The position numbers were made by a program, and so were the translations under genes. Below, piece by piece: positions 1-8,622 of a DNA stretch of 64,000 nt. The stretch's first letter is position 1, and the number at the start of each line of letters is the position of its first letter. Location of the stretch: contig JAHHHZ010000019.1 in assembly GCA_019359095.1 (NCBI GenBank), forward strand, positions 1-64,000, in the 5' to 3' direction. The notes under the pieces were generated by a model, which saw only the letters and a list, made by a program, of their open reading frames with translations, had not been told where the DNA came from and did no database searches. This DNA is from Pleurocapsa minor HA4230-MV1 (lineage in GTDB: Bacteria; Cyanobacteriota; Cyanobacteriia; Cyanobacteriales; Xenococcaceae).

Positions 1-394
1 CCCACTGACGACCGAGGTATGAGAATACACCGATCAAGAAGTGGAAAATAATCAACTGGTAAGGGCCACCGTTGTATAACCACTCGTCTAAGGATGCTGC
101 TTCCCAAATTGGGTAGAAGTGTAGACCAATAGCATTGGAGCTAGGTACTACTGCTCCAGAGATGATGTTGTTGCCGTAGATCAAGGAACCTGCTACAGGC
201 TCACGAATACCGTCGATGTCTACAGGAGGTGCTGCGACGAAAGCGATCAGGAAACAAGTTGTTGCTGCTAGGAGGGTGGGGATCATCAAGACGCCGAACC
301 AACCGACATAGATACGGTTGTTAGTGCTTGTTACCCACTGACAGAAATTCTCCCAAGCACCGCGTGTTTCGCGCTGTTGTAAAGTAGTTGTCAT
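1..394 (-). CDS. psbA: Photosystem II D1 protein, N-terminal part (gene runs off the window)
   Basis: D1 is the core reaction-centre subunit of photosystem II in the thylakoid membrane; with D2 it carries the redox cofactors and, through its C-terminus, the Mn4CaO5 cluster. The minus strand from 394 translates to 131 residues of a typical cyanobacterial D1: start [17 protein letters not shown], first transmembrane helix near residues 30-55, lumenal stretch [12 protein letters not shown] and second helix beginning near 110. The start is an ATG at 392-394. The remaining two thirds, including the quinone and manganese ligands, lie outside the window. Residue 130 is glutamine (YLGRQW), the form found in low-light D1:1 proteins rather than the glutamate of high-light D1:2. 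A Mn-type ABC transporter lies about 0.7 kb away, a fitting neighbour but not proof of co-regulation. Confidence 0.98.
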   Translation of the reverse strand, partial: MTTTLQQRETRGAWENFCQWVTSTNNRIYVGWFGVLMIPTLLAATTCFLIAFVAAPPVDIDGIREPVAGSLIYGNNIISGAVVPSSNAIGLHFYPIWEAASLDEWLYNGGPYQLIIFHFLIGVFSYLGRQW

Positions 395-502
395 TGTGTT
401 TATGATTGCTTTATTTATTTATTTGTCTAGGTTCTAAACTAGATGAGCCAGGAAGCAGATGAATGATTTGCTCTTGTCTCTGTAATTAAATATAGCTGAG
501 TA

Positions 503-526
503 TTTATACTTTATCAAGCTTTGTAA
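503..526 (-). promoter_or_regulatory. Candidate psbA promoter
   Basis: On the minus strand TATAAA (503-508) lies about 110 bases before the psbA start, with TTACAA (521-526) 12 bases further upstream. The -10 match is good, but the spacing to the -35-like box is short, so only the -10 is credible. The 5' leader between it and psbA contains an AATAAATAAATAAA run. Inference from motif only. Confidence 0.3.
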
Positions 527-566
527 CATTCTTATTATTAATGTTAACTATAAGCTTGTCTTATGT

Positions 567-1037
567 TTACTTTTTCTTTTCAATATATTCACGCCAATAC
601 AAAATTTTTCCGTTTGCCAATTCAAACACAATCGCGTCTTCTGCAAAACCCTCTTTTCCAGTCTTACGGTTTTGGTCACGCCAATCCCATTCCACTGCAC
701 CACAATTTTTATCTACATCTAGAATAGTTCGTTTAATTGTTACAGAGGTATGGTGAAACTGTTTAAAGTAATCCTGGGCAGCCTTTTTAATCTGCTGCTT
801 ACCCATGAACTTAAAACCTGCGGCAATAAATATTGCATTTTCAGCAAAATCATCAACGATCGCTTGAGCATTTTGCTGTTCCCAAGCTTGAGCTTGTCTT
901 ACTATGATCTCTTGAATTTGTGCTGATGAGAGTAAAGACTCAGCCATAATTTGGGGTGTCGCCAAAGTGCTAAGAATCACAGTAATTATGACGATTGAAA
1001 GTGTTAAACAGTCTAAATATTTGCGTGGGAAATTCAA
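567..1037 (-). CDS. Secreted SnoaL-like / NTF2-fold protein
   Basis: A 156-residue protein with a probable signal peptide: basic start, hydrophobic residues about 11-30, then an ALA-type site near TPQIMAES. The mature part has the SnoaL/SgcJ-like pattern: a helix with IVRQAQAWEQQNAQAIVDDF, then a cone-shaped fold with a GKQQIKKAAQDYF segment and a C-terminal strand pair ending ILYWREYI. Members of this fold are enzymes (isomerases, cyclases) or small-ligand-binding proteins; no catalytic residues identify a reaction here, so substrate is unknown. It is separated from the ABC ATPase upstream by 74 bases on the same strand and may be co-transcribed with it. Confidence 0.7.
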   Translation of the reverse strand: MNFPRKYLDCLTLSIVIITVILSTLATPQIMAESLLSSAQIQEIIVRQAQAWEQQNAQAIVDDFAENAIFIAAGFKFMGKQQIKKAAQDYFKQFHHTSVTIKRTILDVDKNCGAVEWDWRDQNRKTGKEGFAEDAIVFELANGKILYWREYIEKKK

Positions 1038-1111
1038 TTTATTTAATTGGCTTTTCAGTCAGGTAACACATACAAGGCACAGTTTAAACGCCTATAGCAT
1101 ATAGCTTATAA

Positions 1112-1855
1112 CTAATTGTTATTCTCGTCAGAAAAAAACATCACCTTGCCACCATAGGCTCGCTGCAAGTTTTCATCGCGCAACACCTGTTGTCTTTGTC
1201 CTGCGGCAATTAGCTCTTTATTGAGCAAGATTAATTCATCAAAATTGGTTATTGATTCACCTAAATCATGATTGACCACCACCACAATTTTGCCCCGATC
1301 GGCAAGCTGATGAAAAATCTTGAATATAATATTTTCAGTCTTTTGATCTACTCCCACAAATGGCTCATCAAAAAAGAATACTTCTGCCTGTTGTGCTAAG
1401 GATCTGGCTAAAAACACTCGCTGTTGCTGTCCGCCTGAAAGTTGACCGAGGGGACGGTGTTGATATTCGCTCATTTCTACCTGCTCGAGTGCAGCCATTG
1501 CTTGACGACGACTAACATTAGAAAAACGACGAAACCATCCTGTTTTACGAACTTGACCCATCATGACCACATCCCAAACGGTTACGGGGTATGTCCAGTC
1601 AATTTGCGATCGCTGGGGAACATAGGCAATTTTATCAAGATGGTGCTGTATTGGTTGCCCATCATAAGATACCGACCCACTATTGGCAGGAATAAGACCT
1701 AACATAGCTTTAACTAGAGTACTTTTCCCTGCACCATTGGGGCCAAATACTCCAGTTACTTTACCTGGTGTCAGATTTAGAGAAATATTTCGCAGTGCTT
1801 CGACTGTACGGTAACAAACTCCTAAATTATCAACGGCGATCGCGTTGTAGCTCAT
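1112..1855 (-). CDS. mntA: Metal (Mn/Zn-type) ABC transporter ATP-binding protein
   Basis: ATPase subunit of a cluster-9-type metal importer, acting on the cytoplasmic face of the plasma membrane. It is 247 residues, the usual length. Walker A is GPNGAGKST near residue 38, the Q-loop lies in YVPQRSQIDW, the signature is LSGGQQQR, Walker B is VFFFDEPFVGVD and the switch histidine is in VVVNHDLGE. The TYPVTVWDVVMMGQ segment is typical of the MntA/ZnuC group. It is divergent from the binding-protein gene at 1944, with 88 bases between starts. No permease gene (MntB/ZnuB) lies nearby, so the system is split. The Mn assignment rests on the binding protein's ligand pattern; ZnuC is the alternative. 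Confidence 0.85.
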   Translation of the reverse strand: MSYNAIAVDNLGVCYRTVEALRNISLNLTPGKVTGVFGPNGAGKSTLVKAMLGLIPANSGSVSYDGQPIQHHLDKIAYVPQRSQIDWTYPVTVWDVVMMGQVRKTGWFRRFSNVSRRQAMAALEQVEMSEYQHRPLGQLSGGQQQRVFLARSLAQQAEVFFFDEPFVGVDQKTENIIFKIFHQLADRGKIVVVVNHDLGESITNFDELILLNKELIAAGQRQQVLRDENLQRAYGGKVMFFSDENNN

Positions 1856-1868
1856 GACTCAAGTAAAA

Positions 1869-1914
1869 TATGAAAGGATTATGATAAACATTATGAAAGA
1901 AATATGATAAATAT
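1869..1914. promoter_or_regulatory. Tandem 23-bp direct repeats with a Zur-like palindrome in the divergent metal-transporter control region
   Basis: Two abutting 23-base repeats, 1869-1891 and 1892-1914, agree at 20 of 23 positions; each begins TATGAAAG and contains TATGATAAA. Across the repeat junction lies TGATAAACATTATGA (1882-1896), a 6-3-6 palindrome with one mismatch, close to the TGATAAnnnTTATCA form of Fur-family (Zur) boxes. The region sits between the two divergent starts and is the natural place for a metal-responsive regulator. The regulator itself is inference; Zur, Fur or a MntR-type protein are possible. Confidence 0.6.
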
Positions 1915-1943
1915 GTCAATCTTAGGTTTGTACGGAAAACAGT

Positions 1944-2894
1944 ATGGTTGCTGAACAATTTAGTACTCGGCGATGGTTTGTCTTAGCAGGAGCTTGTTTA
2001 GGCTTATTACTAGTTGGATGTGAAGCAAGTGGAGATCGAGTAGAAAGTGACAAACCGCAAGTAGTTTCAACTAGTACGATCATTGCCGATTTGACTGAAA
2101 AAGTGGGGGGAGATGAAATCAGTCATCAGGGTATTTTAGAGCCTGGAGCCGATCCTCATGTATATGAACCAACCCCACAAAATAGCGTAGCGTTAGAGCA
2201 AGCAGATTTAATCTTATATAACGGATTTAATTTAGAGCCAGGAATCATCAAAATGATTAGCTCGACGGGAGTTAACGCGAAGAAATATGCTGTAGGAGAA
2301 GTAGTTACACCACTAGATTTTGAATATCAGGGACAACAAGAACCCGATCCTCATGTATGGGGAGATGCGCAAAATGCGATCGCGATGACGAAAGCAATTC
2401 GCGATCGCTTAATTGAACTATCCCCTGAAGATCGAGCAGAATTTACAGCTAATGCTGAGGAGTTGATTACCGAGTTACAGCAGGTCGATCGGTGGATTAC
2501 CGAACAGATTAAAACTATTCCCCCAGCGAAACGGCGGTTAGTTACCACTCATGATGCGTTTCAGTATTATACTCGCGCCTATGGTCTAGAAATGGCAGGA
2601 ACATTGATTGGAATTAGTACAGAGGAACAGCCGAGCGCCCAAACAGTTAAGAATTTGGCTAATGAGATTAGAAAAATGCAGATACCCGCAATTTTCGCCG
2701 AAACAACCATCAATCCTCAGTTAATTCAGACAGTTGCCGAAGAAGCGGGAGTAAGGCTTGCACCACAGGAACTATATTCTGACTCTATCGGTGTCAAAGG
2801 AAGCGAGGGAGATAGTTATGTCAAAATGTTGGTAGCCAATACTAAATCTATCGTTGAGTCATTAGGTGGAGACTATCAGGCATTTATGAGGTAA
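1944..2894 (+). CDS. mntC: Metal-binding lipoprotein of a Mn-type ABC importer
   Basis: Periplasmic substrate-binding protein of the cluster A-I family, 316 residues. A lipoprotein signal peptide ends in LLLVGCEAS, so Cys26 would be lipidated. Four metal ligands follow the family pattern: His in GADPHVYEP, His in PDPHVWGD, Glu in IFAETT and Asp in LYSDSIGVKG. The His-His-Glu-Asp set is that of manganese/iron binders such as MntC and PsaA; Zn binders use a third His and usually have a His-rich loop, which is absent. The expected partner ATPase is divergently transcribed at 1112-1855. Manganese would serve photosystem II, whose psbA is nearby. Metal choice is inferred from the ligands and not certain. 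Confidence 0.85.
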   Translation: MVAEQFSTRRWFVLAGACLGLLLVGCEASGDRVESDKPQVVSTSTIIADLTEKVGGDEISHQGILEPGADPHVYEPTPQNSVALEQADLILYNGFNLEPGIIKMISSTGVNAKKYAVGEVVTPLDFEYQGQQEPDPHVWGDAQNAIAMTKAIRDRLIELSPEDRAEFTANAEELITELQQVDRWITEQIKTIPPAKRRLVTTHDAFQYYTRAYGLEMAGTLIGISTEEQPSAQTVKNLANEIRKMQIPAIFAETTINPQLIQTVAEEAGVRLAPQELYSDSIGVKGSEGDSYVKMLVANTKSIVESLGGDYQAFMR

Positions 2895-2930
2895 TTAATA
2901 AGTAATAAGTAATAAATAATAGGTAATCAA
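2895..2930. repeat. Heptanucleotide tandem repeat (STRR), AAGTAAT type
   Basis: Imperfect tandem copies of a 7-base unit (AATAAGT/AATAAAT) start directly after the stop codon of the metal-binding lipoprotein gene. It is one of seven short tandem repeat tracts in this window, a class well known in filamentous and related cyanobacteria. Confidence 0.6.
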
Positions 2931-3087
2931 GGAAACTTGCTAAACTGATCATTACATTACGATGTCTCTTCTCCAACTAATCAGCTATGGGATTGAAGAA
3001 GGATGTAGTTCGTATTCATAAGTCTGAGGTGTAGTAACAGAATTACGCTCCTTACTCTCGGCTTTTCTAGTCTCAATCAAGATAACT

Positions 3088-6000
3088 ATGTCAATTATTC
3101 ACGGCAGTTGGATCGTTAATGCGGGTCAAGATTATTTCTTTGTCTGGGGACAAACTTGGCGTTCTTTGGTTAACGAAACCTTCTCTCTTAATAAGTCGGG
3201 GGATTTTATTCATCCCTTTAACTTACAACGTTCAGAATTACTCGATCTGTTCCAAAGCCATGAATTAGATGTTGCCGATTTATTGGCTCAAAGCAAGTGG
3301 CATACTCAGCTAGTAGGAATGCCGACGATCATTACCGAAACGTCAGTGAGCAAAAAAGTACAGCCTGTATTTGCGGGAAACGCAGTTAAAGGGGAATCAA
3401 AGTTAGATCTGTATCTTTGGGAAGTAAAAGGATTTCGTCTAACTGTCGAGGAAACCATTAGTCTATTGCAGATATTATCCCTAGCTGCGCTACAGTCTGG
3501 TACAGATTATTTGGCGGGAGATCTACGTTATTGGTCGCATATATATCGCTGGGTATTAGATTTAATCGTCAGACAAAAGTTTCTGCCAGGAATTGAAGTT
3601 AAAAAATCTCGTAGAACTAACTACAGAAGTGTCTGGCAACCTCTAATTGATAGCGAAATCGATCGAGTACGCTTGGCAAAATTTACTCAAGCACTACCAG
3701 AAGCTTGTTTAGCCTATCTGGATGCGGAAGAATCTCAAGCCAATACTACCGAGGAAGGATTATTATTGCGATCGCTTTCTCTACTCTTAGATGGGCGGTT
3801 GCGTTCTTGGATTGACTATAATCCCAATAGTTATAAAGATATAAGTATTGAACCCTGGTTGCGATCGCTCTCGGGATCTCCTGTTTTAGAAACAAATTTA
3901 AGTGATGCTAACCGTTTGACTCATGCTTTGTATAGCTGGACTTTACCTGTCAGCGAGTATATAGTTAATCGGCAAAATGAATTAGGCTTAAATCGTTATC
4001 GAGTCTGTTTTGTGCTGGCACCGCCAATAGAAACTAAGGAAGATAGCGAACAGCCAGACTGGTCATTAAACTATTATTTACAAGCTTTAGATAATCCCGA
4101 TTTTATCGTTGATGCAGCGACGATCTGGCAATGTGCTGCTGAATTTCTCAAAATTGGCGATCGCACTATTGAAAATCCCCAGGAAACCTTACTTAAAGGC
4201 TTAGGATTAGCAACTCGTATTTATGAACCTGTGCGGGAAAGTTTAAATCATAGTCACCCTAGTAGTTGTATTCTCGATCCAATTCAGGTGTATGAGTTTA
4301 TTCGGGCGAAGGTTTGGCAGTTAAGGGACAATGGTTTAGGCGTAATTCTGCCTCCTGGCTTAACCAACGACAATCGAGAACAAAGACTGGGCATCAAAAT
4401 GACTGCTAGCGTTTCTCAGAGGAAGGGAGAGCGTTTAAGTCTGCAAAGTATGCTTAAGTATAAATTAGAAATTGCCGTAGGCGATCGCACTGTTTCTAAA
4501 ACAGACTTTAAAAAGTTACTGGCACAGAAGTCACCCATTGTGGAAATCGATGGACAGTGGATTGCCCTGCAACCAGCAGATGTTAGGGCTGCCCAAGCGG
4601 TATTAGATCAGTCTAACGATCAGCTGGATCTTTCAGTAGAAGATGCATTGCGTTTATCCACAGGAGATACTAAAACTTTAGCCAAGTTGCCCGTAGTTAA
4701 GTTTGAACCGACAGGAGTCTTAGCAGGCTTATTAGATAATTTGTCCGATGATAAGTCTGTCGAACCCGTGAATAAAATTAAGGATTTTAAAGGTGAATTA
4801 CGTCCTTATCAGGCAAAGGGTGTGGGCTGGCTATCCTTTTTAGACACTTGGGGATTAGGTGCTTGTTTAGCAGACGATATGGGTTTGGGCAAAACGATCC
4901 AATTAATTGCCTTCTTACTTAATCTTAAGCAGCAAAAGCTGTTAACGAAACCAACATTGTTAATCTGCCCTACTTCCGTAATTAACAACTGGGAACGAGA
5001 AGTTAAAAAATTTGCCCCCACATTACAAGCTATGATTCATCACGGCAATCAAAGAGAACAAGGAAAGGCATTTGCTAAAATAGTTAAGGATAAACAACTA
5101 GTAATCACCAGTTATTCCTTAGTGCATCGCGATCAAAAAACCTTATCAGGTATTGATTGGCAAGGGATAGTGTTAGACGAAGCCCAAAACATTAAAAACC
5201 CTGTGGCAAAACAATCTCAAGCGGTTAGAGAAATTCCCGCAGGATTTCGGATTGCCTTAACTGGTACGCCTGTAGAAAATCGTCTCACTGAACTATGGTC
5301 AATTCTGGATTTTCTTAATCCTGGCTTTTTGGGCAATCGCAACTTCTTCCAAAAGAGGTTTGCCGTACCGATCGAAAAATATGGCGATCGCGAATCTTTA
5401 AACATCCTCAGATCGCTAACGCAACCATTTATTCTCCGTCGTTTAAAAACCGATAAAAATATCATTCAAGACTTGCCCGAAAAGCAAGAAATGAACGTAT
5501 TCTGTGGATTATCGGCAGAACAGGCAGAACTCTATCAACAACTAGTAGATAACTCCCTCGAAGAGATTGAAGATGCTGATGGGATCAAACGCCGTGGCTT
5601 AATTCTGACACTGCTACTACGTCTTAAACAGCTTTGCAACCATCCCGAATTACTCGATCGCCATCAAGACAAAAAAGCGATCGTCAAGACAGAACATTTC
5701 GGCGATCGCTCTGGTAAACTATTGCGTTTAGAAGAAATGCTCGAAGAAATTGTCGATGAAGGCGATCGCTCTTTAATTTTTACTCAGTTTTCCGAGTGGG
5801 GCAAAATACTCAAACCCTATCTATCTGAGAAGCTAAAACAAGAAGTAATGTTCTTATACGGGGCAACTCCGCGCGAAGCTAGACAAGAAATGGTAGATCG
5901 CTTCCAAAATGAACCCAATGGCCCCAAAATCTTCATTCTATCCCTTAAAGCTGGGGGAACTGGACTCAACCTCACTAGAGCAAATCATGTCTTCCACGTC

Positions 6001-6255
6001 GATCGCTGGTGGAATCCTGCGGTAGAAAATCAGGCAACAGATCGAGCATTTCGTATTGGACAACAACGCAATGTGCAGGTACATAAATTTGTCTGTACAG
6101 GTACCCTAGAAGAACGGATTAACGACATCATTGAAAGCAAAAAAGAACTAGCCGAACAAACTGTCGGCGCAGGGGAACAGTGGTTAACAGATCTTGATAC
6201 TGGCAGTCTGCGTAATCTATTGTTATTAGATCGAGATGCAGTTATTGATGATTAA
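3088..6255 (+). CDS. SNF2-family DEAD/DEAH-type helicase
   Basis: A 1055-residue Swi2/Snf2-type ATPase that would translocate on double-stranded DNA and remodel protein-DNA contacts. The N-terminal half (about 1-560) is the cyanobacterial/bacterial SNF2-associated region of unknown role. The motor starts near residue 570: motif I DDMGLGKT, motif II DEAQ (VLDEAQNIKN), motif III LTGTPVENRL, and in the C-terminal lobe motif V LKAGGTGLNLT and motif VI DRAFRIGQ. All key residues are present. It stands alone between the metal lipoprotein and glnB. Relatives occur in most cyanobacteria as stand-alone genes, so a defence role is not supported by this context. The ATG at 3088 begins a full-length family N-terminus. 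Confidence 0.93.
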   Translation: MSIIHGSWIVNAGQDYFFVWGQTWRSLVNETFSLNKSGDFIHPFNLQRSELLDLFQSHELDVADLLAQSKWHTQLVGMPTIITETSVSKKVQPVFAGNAVKGESKLDLYLWEVKGFRLTVEETISLLQILSLAALQSGTDYLAGDLRYWSHIYRWVLDLIVRQKFLPGIEVKKSRRTNYRSVWQPLIDSEIDRVRLAKFTQALPEACLAYLDAEESQANTTEEGLLLRSLSLLLDGRLRSWIDYNPNSYKDISIEPWLRSLSGSPVLETNLSDANRLTHALYSWTLPVSEYIVNRQNELGLNRYRVCFVLAPPIETKEDSEQPDWSLNYYLQALDNPDFIVDAATIWQCAAEFLKIGDRTIENPQETLLKGLGLATRIYEPVRESLNHSHPSSCILDPIQVYEFIRAKVWQLRDNGLGVILPPGLTNDNREQRLGIKMTASVSQRKGERLSLQSMLKYKLEIAVGDRTVSKTDFKKLLAQKSPIVEIDGQWIALQPADVRAAQAVLDQSNDQLDLSVEDALRLSTGDTKTLAKLPVVKFEPTGVLAGLLDNLSDDKSVEPVNKIKDFKGELRPYQAKGVGWLSFLDTWGLGACLADDMGLGKTIQLIAFLLNLKQQKLLTKPTLLICPTSVINNWEREVKKFAPTLQAMIHHGNQREQGKAFAKIVKDKQLVITSYSLVHRDQKTLSGIDWQGIVLDEAQNIKNPVAKQSQAVREIPAGFRIALTGTPVENRLTELWSILDFLNPGFLGNRNFFQKRFAVPIEKYGDRESLNILRSLTQPFILRRLKTDKNIIQDLPEKQEMNVFCGLSAEQAELYQQLVDNSLEEIEDADGIKRRGLILTLLLRLKQLCNHPELLDRHQDKKAIVKTEHFGDRSGKLLRLEEMLEEIVDEGDRSLIFTQFSEWGKILKPYLSEKLKQEVMFLYGATPREARQEMVDRFQNEPNGPKIFILSLKAGGTGLNLTRANHVFHVDRWWNPAVENQATDRAFRIGQQRNVQVHKFVCTGTLEERINDIIESKKELAEQTVGAGEQWLTDLDTGSLRNLLLLDRDAVIDD

Positions 6256-6427
6256 AAAAAAAGATAATCAGTTAATCAGTCCTGAAATAGACAAAATAAA
6301 GTGATCGCTTGAAACTTTATTTCATTTATTGCCAGGTAATTAAACAGTTACATTTTACATTCTCTATCTCTTTAGACTATCTTTCTAAATAAATATACGT
6401 AAAATAGTGAAAGTTAATCTTTCATAG

Positions 6428-6787
<360 letters not shown>

Positions 6788-6951
6788 CATTCGGAAAATC
6801 GCCTCCAAATTGACATAGAACAATAATTTTTTGATTATTTATCTAACTCAATCACAGCATTAGCATCTGGAGTCAAAAATAGTAGATTCTAGGTGCTTTT
6901 TAGGAATATTTGCAAAAAGCCGTAAAAATTAGGAAGATATATTATTTCCCC

Positions 6952-6999
6952 AAGTCCCAAGTCCCAAGTCCCTAAATCCCTAAATCCCTAAATCCCAGT
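6952..6999. repeat. Short tandem repeats, CCCAAGT then CCCTAAAT units
   Basis: Three copies of the 7-mer CCCAAGT run into three copies of the 8-mer CCCTAAAT. It lies in the 354-base gap between glnB and the LysR gene. Apart from this tract and AT-rich sequence before the LysR gene, nothing else is seen in that gap. Confidence 0.75.
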
Positions 7000-7141
7000 C
7001 AACAATAGTTAAAAATTAACCGAACAGTATTGGCTTAGATCTAGCTCTATCCATAATCTAAAAATTATGATTTTTACCAAAAGCATTGGTTTTTATATAT
7101 GATAATATAAATAATCATTGCATATTGAGGAGCAAAGTCTC

Positions 7142-8074
7142 TTGATTCCAGCCACTCTGCATCAATTAAAGGTATTTGAGACAGTCGCCCGCAACGGCAG
7201 CTTCACTCGTGCAGCAGAAGAACTGTTGATTACACAGCCAACTGTTTCTAGTCAAGTCAAGCAACTGACTAATTCAGTAGGACTACCTTTATTTGAACAA
7301 ATCGGTAAAAGACTATATCTTACTGATGCAGGTCAAGAGTTACTGCTTACCTGTCAAGATATTTTTGAAAAGCTCAACAATTTTGAAATCAAAATAGCAG
7401 ATCTCAAGGGAACAAAACAAGGACAGCTAAATCTGGCTGTAATTACTACTGCTAAATATTTTGTCCCCAGATTACTTGGTTCTTTTTGTCAAAACTATCC
7501 TGGTATTGATGTTGCACTCCAGGTGACCAATCATCAAGAAATTCAACAGCGCATGTTAGCGAATAAAGATGATTTATACGTAGTTAGTAATCCGTCCAAT
7601 GATGTTGATTTGACTACTAAGCCATTTCTCAATAATCCTTTAGTTGTCGTGGCGAGAAAGGATCACCCATTAGCCAACAAAAAAAATATCGATTTAAAAG
7701 AGTTGAACAATCAACCTTTTATTATGAGGGAGCAAGGTTCAGGTACTAGAGAGTCGATTGTGAAATTATTAACGGAAAATAATCTTTCGGTCAAGGTTAA
7801 ATTGGAGTTGGGTAGTAATGAAGCAATTAAACAAGCTATTTACGGCGGATTGGGTATCTCTATCTTGTCAGAACACTCTCTATTTTCCGAGGGGATGTCA
7901 GGAGAATTAACCATTCTCGACTTTAAACACTTTCCCATCAAGCGCCGTTGGTATGTTGCTTATTTAGCGGGTAAAAAACTCTCAGTCATTGCGGAAACCT
8001 TTCTGGATTACCTATTAGAAGAAAGTCCCAAGATGTCTTTTCCTCAGTCAAGTATCTTGGCTAGATCAAATTAA
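7142..8074 (+). CDS. LysR-family transcriptional regulator, CmpR/RbcR-like
   Basis: A LysR regulator of about 310 residues. The N-terminal winged helix (TLHQLKVFETVARNGSFTRA, TQPTVSSQVKQL, LFEQIGKRLYLTDAG) is very close to the CmpR/RbcR group, which in cyanobacteria controls CO2/bicarbonate uptake or Calvin-cycle genes using 2-phosphoglycolate or RuBP as co-inducer. The C-terminal part is the usual two-lobed effector domain. The start at TTG 7142 is preferred: GAGGAG ends 11 bases before it and the family begins at this point (IPATLHQ). A longer reading from TTG 7118 would place the ribosome site inside the gene. No carbon-uptake genes are adjacent, so target genes are unknown. Confidence 0.88.
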   Translation: MIPATLHQLKVFETVARNGSFTRAAEELLITQPTVSSQVKQLTNSVGLPLFEQIGKRLYLTDAGQELLLTCQDIFEKLNNFEIKIADLKGTKQGQLNLAVITTAKYFVPRLLGSFCQNYPGIDVALQVTNHQEIQQRMLANKDDLYVVSNPSNDVDLTTKPFLNNPLVVVARKDHPLANKKNIDLKELNNQPFIMREQGSGTRESIVKLLTENNLSVKVKLELGSNEAIKQAIYGGLGISILSEHSLFSEGMSGELTILDFKHFPIKRRWYVAYLAGKKLSVIAETFLDYLLEESPKMSFPQSSILARSN

Positions 8075-8205
8075 TAAGAGCGTTTTACCCTGGCTTGTGG
8101 TAAAGAATTTTCTAACCTGCCAAGGTTTAGCTACAATCTAGAGTGGAGTTTAGACAATACTTCATTGCATCGCCACTAGCTAGTTATTATGATGAGGTAA
8201 AAATT

Positions 8206-8583
8206 ATGGCTAATAGTCGTCGCGTCGCTCGTGTAGCTGCTTTGATTAAGCGAGAAGTGAGCCAAATGTTGTTTAGTGAAATTAAAGATGATCGCGTTGG
8301 TGCGGGGATGGTTAGTATTACTGACGTGGACGTTTCTGGAGATCTACAGCACGCTAAAATCTTTGTCAGTATTTATGGTACAGATGAAGCCAGAGAAGAA
8401 ACGATGGCTGGCTTAGACTCTTCTTCTCACTATATTCGCAAGGAATTGGGTAGTCGGATGAAGTTAAGACGTACTCCTACAGTTCAATTTTTGGAAAGTC
8501 CCTTGGAGAGAGGAGACAATATGTTAAATCTGCTGAGTAAAATTAGTCAGGAGCGACAAAATAAACCCGAGGCAGTAGATTAA
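8206..8583 (+). CDS. rbfA: Ribosome-binding factor A
   Basis: RbfA binds the 30S subunit and helps 16S rRNA 5'-end maturation, notably in the cold. The 125 residues form one KH-like domain: [29 protein letters not shown]-type strand (here [19 protein letters not shown]), [18 protein letters not shown] and the acidic ERGDNM segment. The ATG at 8206 matches the family start and has GATGAGG upstream; a longer reading from GTG 8143 adds a non-conserved extension. nagZ follows after 39 bases on the same strand, so the two are probably co-transcribed. Confidence 0.95.
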   Translation: MANSRRVARVAALIKREVSQMLFSEIKDDRVGAGMVSITDVDVSGDLQHAKIFVSIYGTDEAREETMAGLDSSSHYIRKELGSRMKLRRTPTVQFLESPLERGDNMLNLLSKISQERQNKPEAVD

Positions 8584-8622
8584 ATTGGTAAATATTTAAA
8601 TGATCTGAATGATCGGCGATTG

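Noticed and set aside
3088-6255. SNF2 helicase as part of a defence island
   Set aside because: No methylase, nuclease or phospholipase genes nearby; stand-alone SNF2 proteins are common in cyanobacteria.
6336-6351. NtcA-like site GTA...TAC upstream of glnB
   Set aside because: The two halves are 10 bases apart instead of the required 8, so it does not fit the NtcA consensus.
8143-8205. N-terminal extension of rbfA from a GTG
   Set aside because: Not conserved in the family, and the ATG at 8206 has its own ribosome site.
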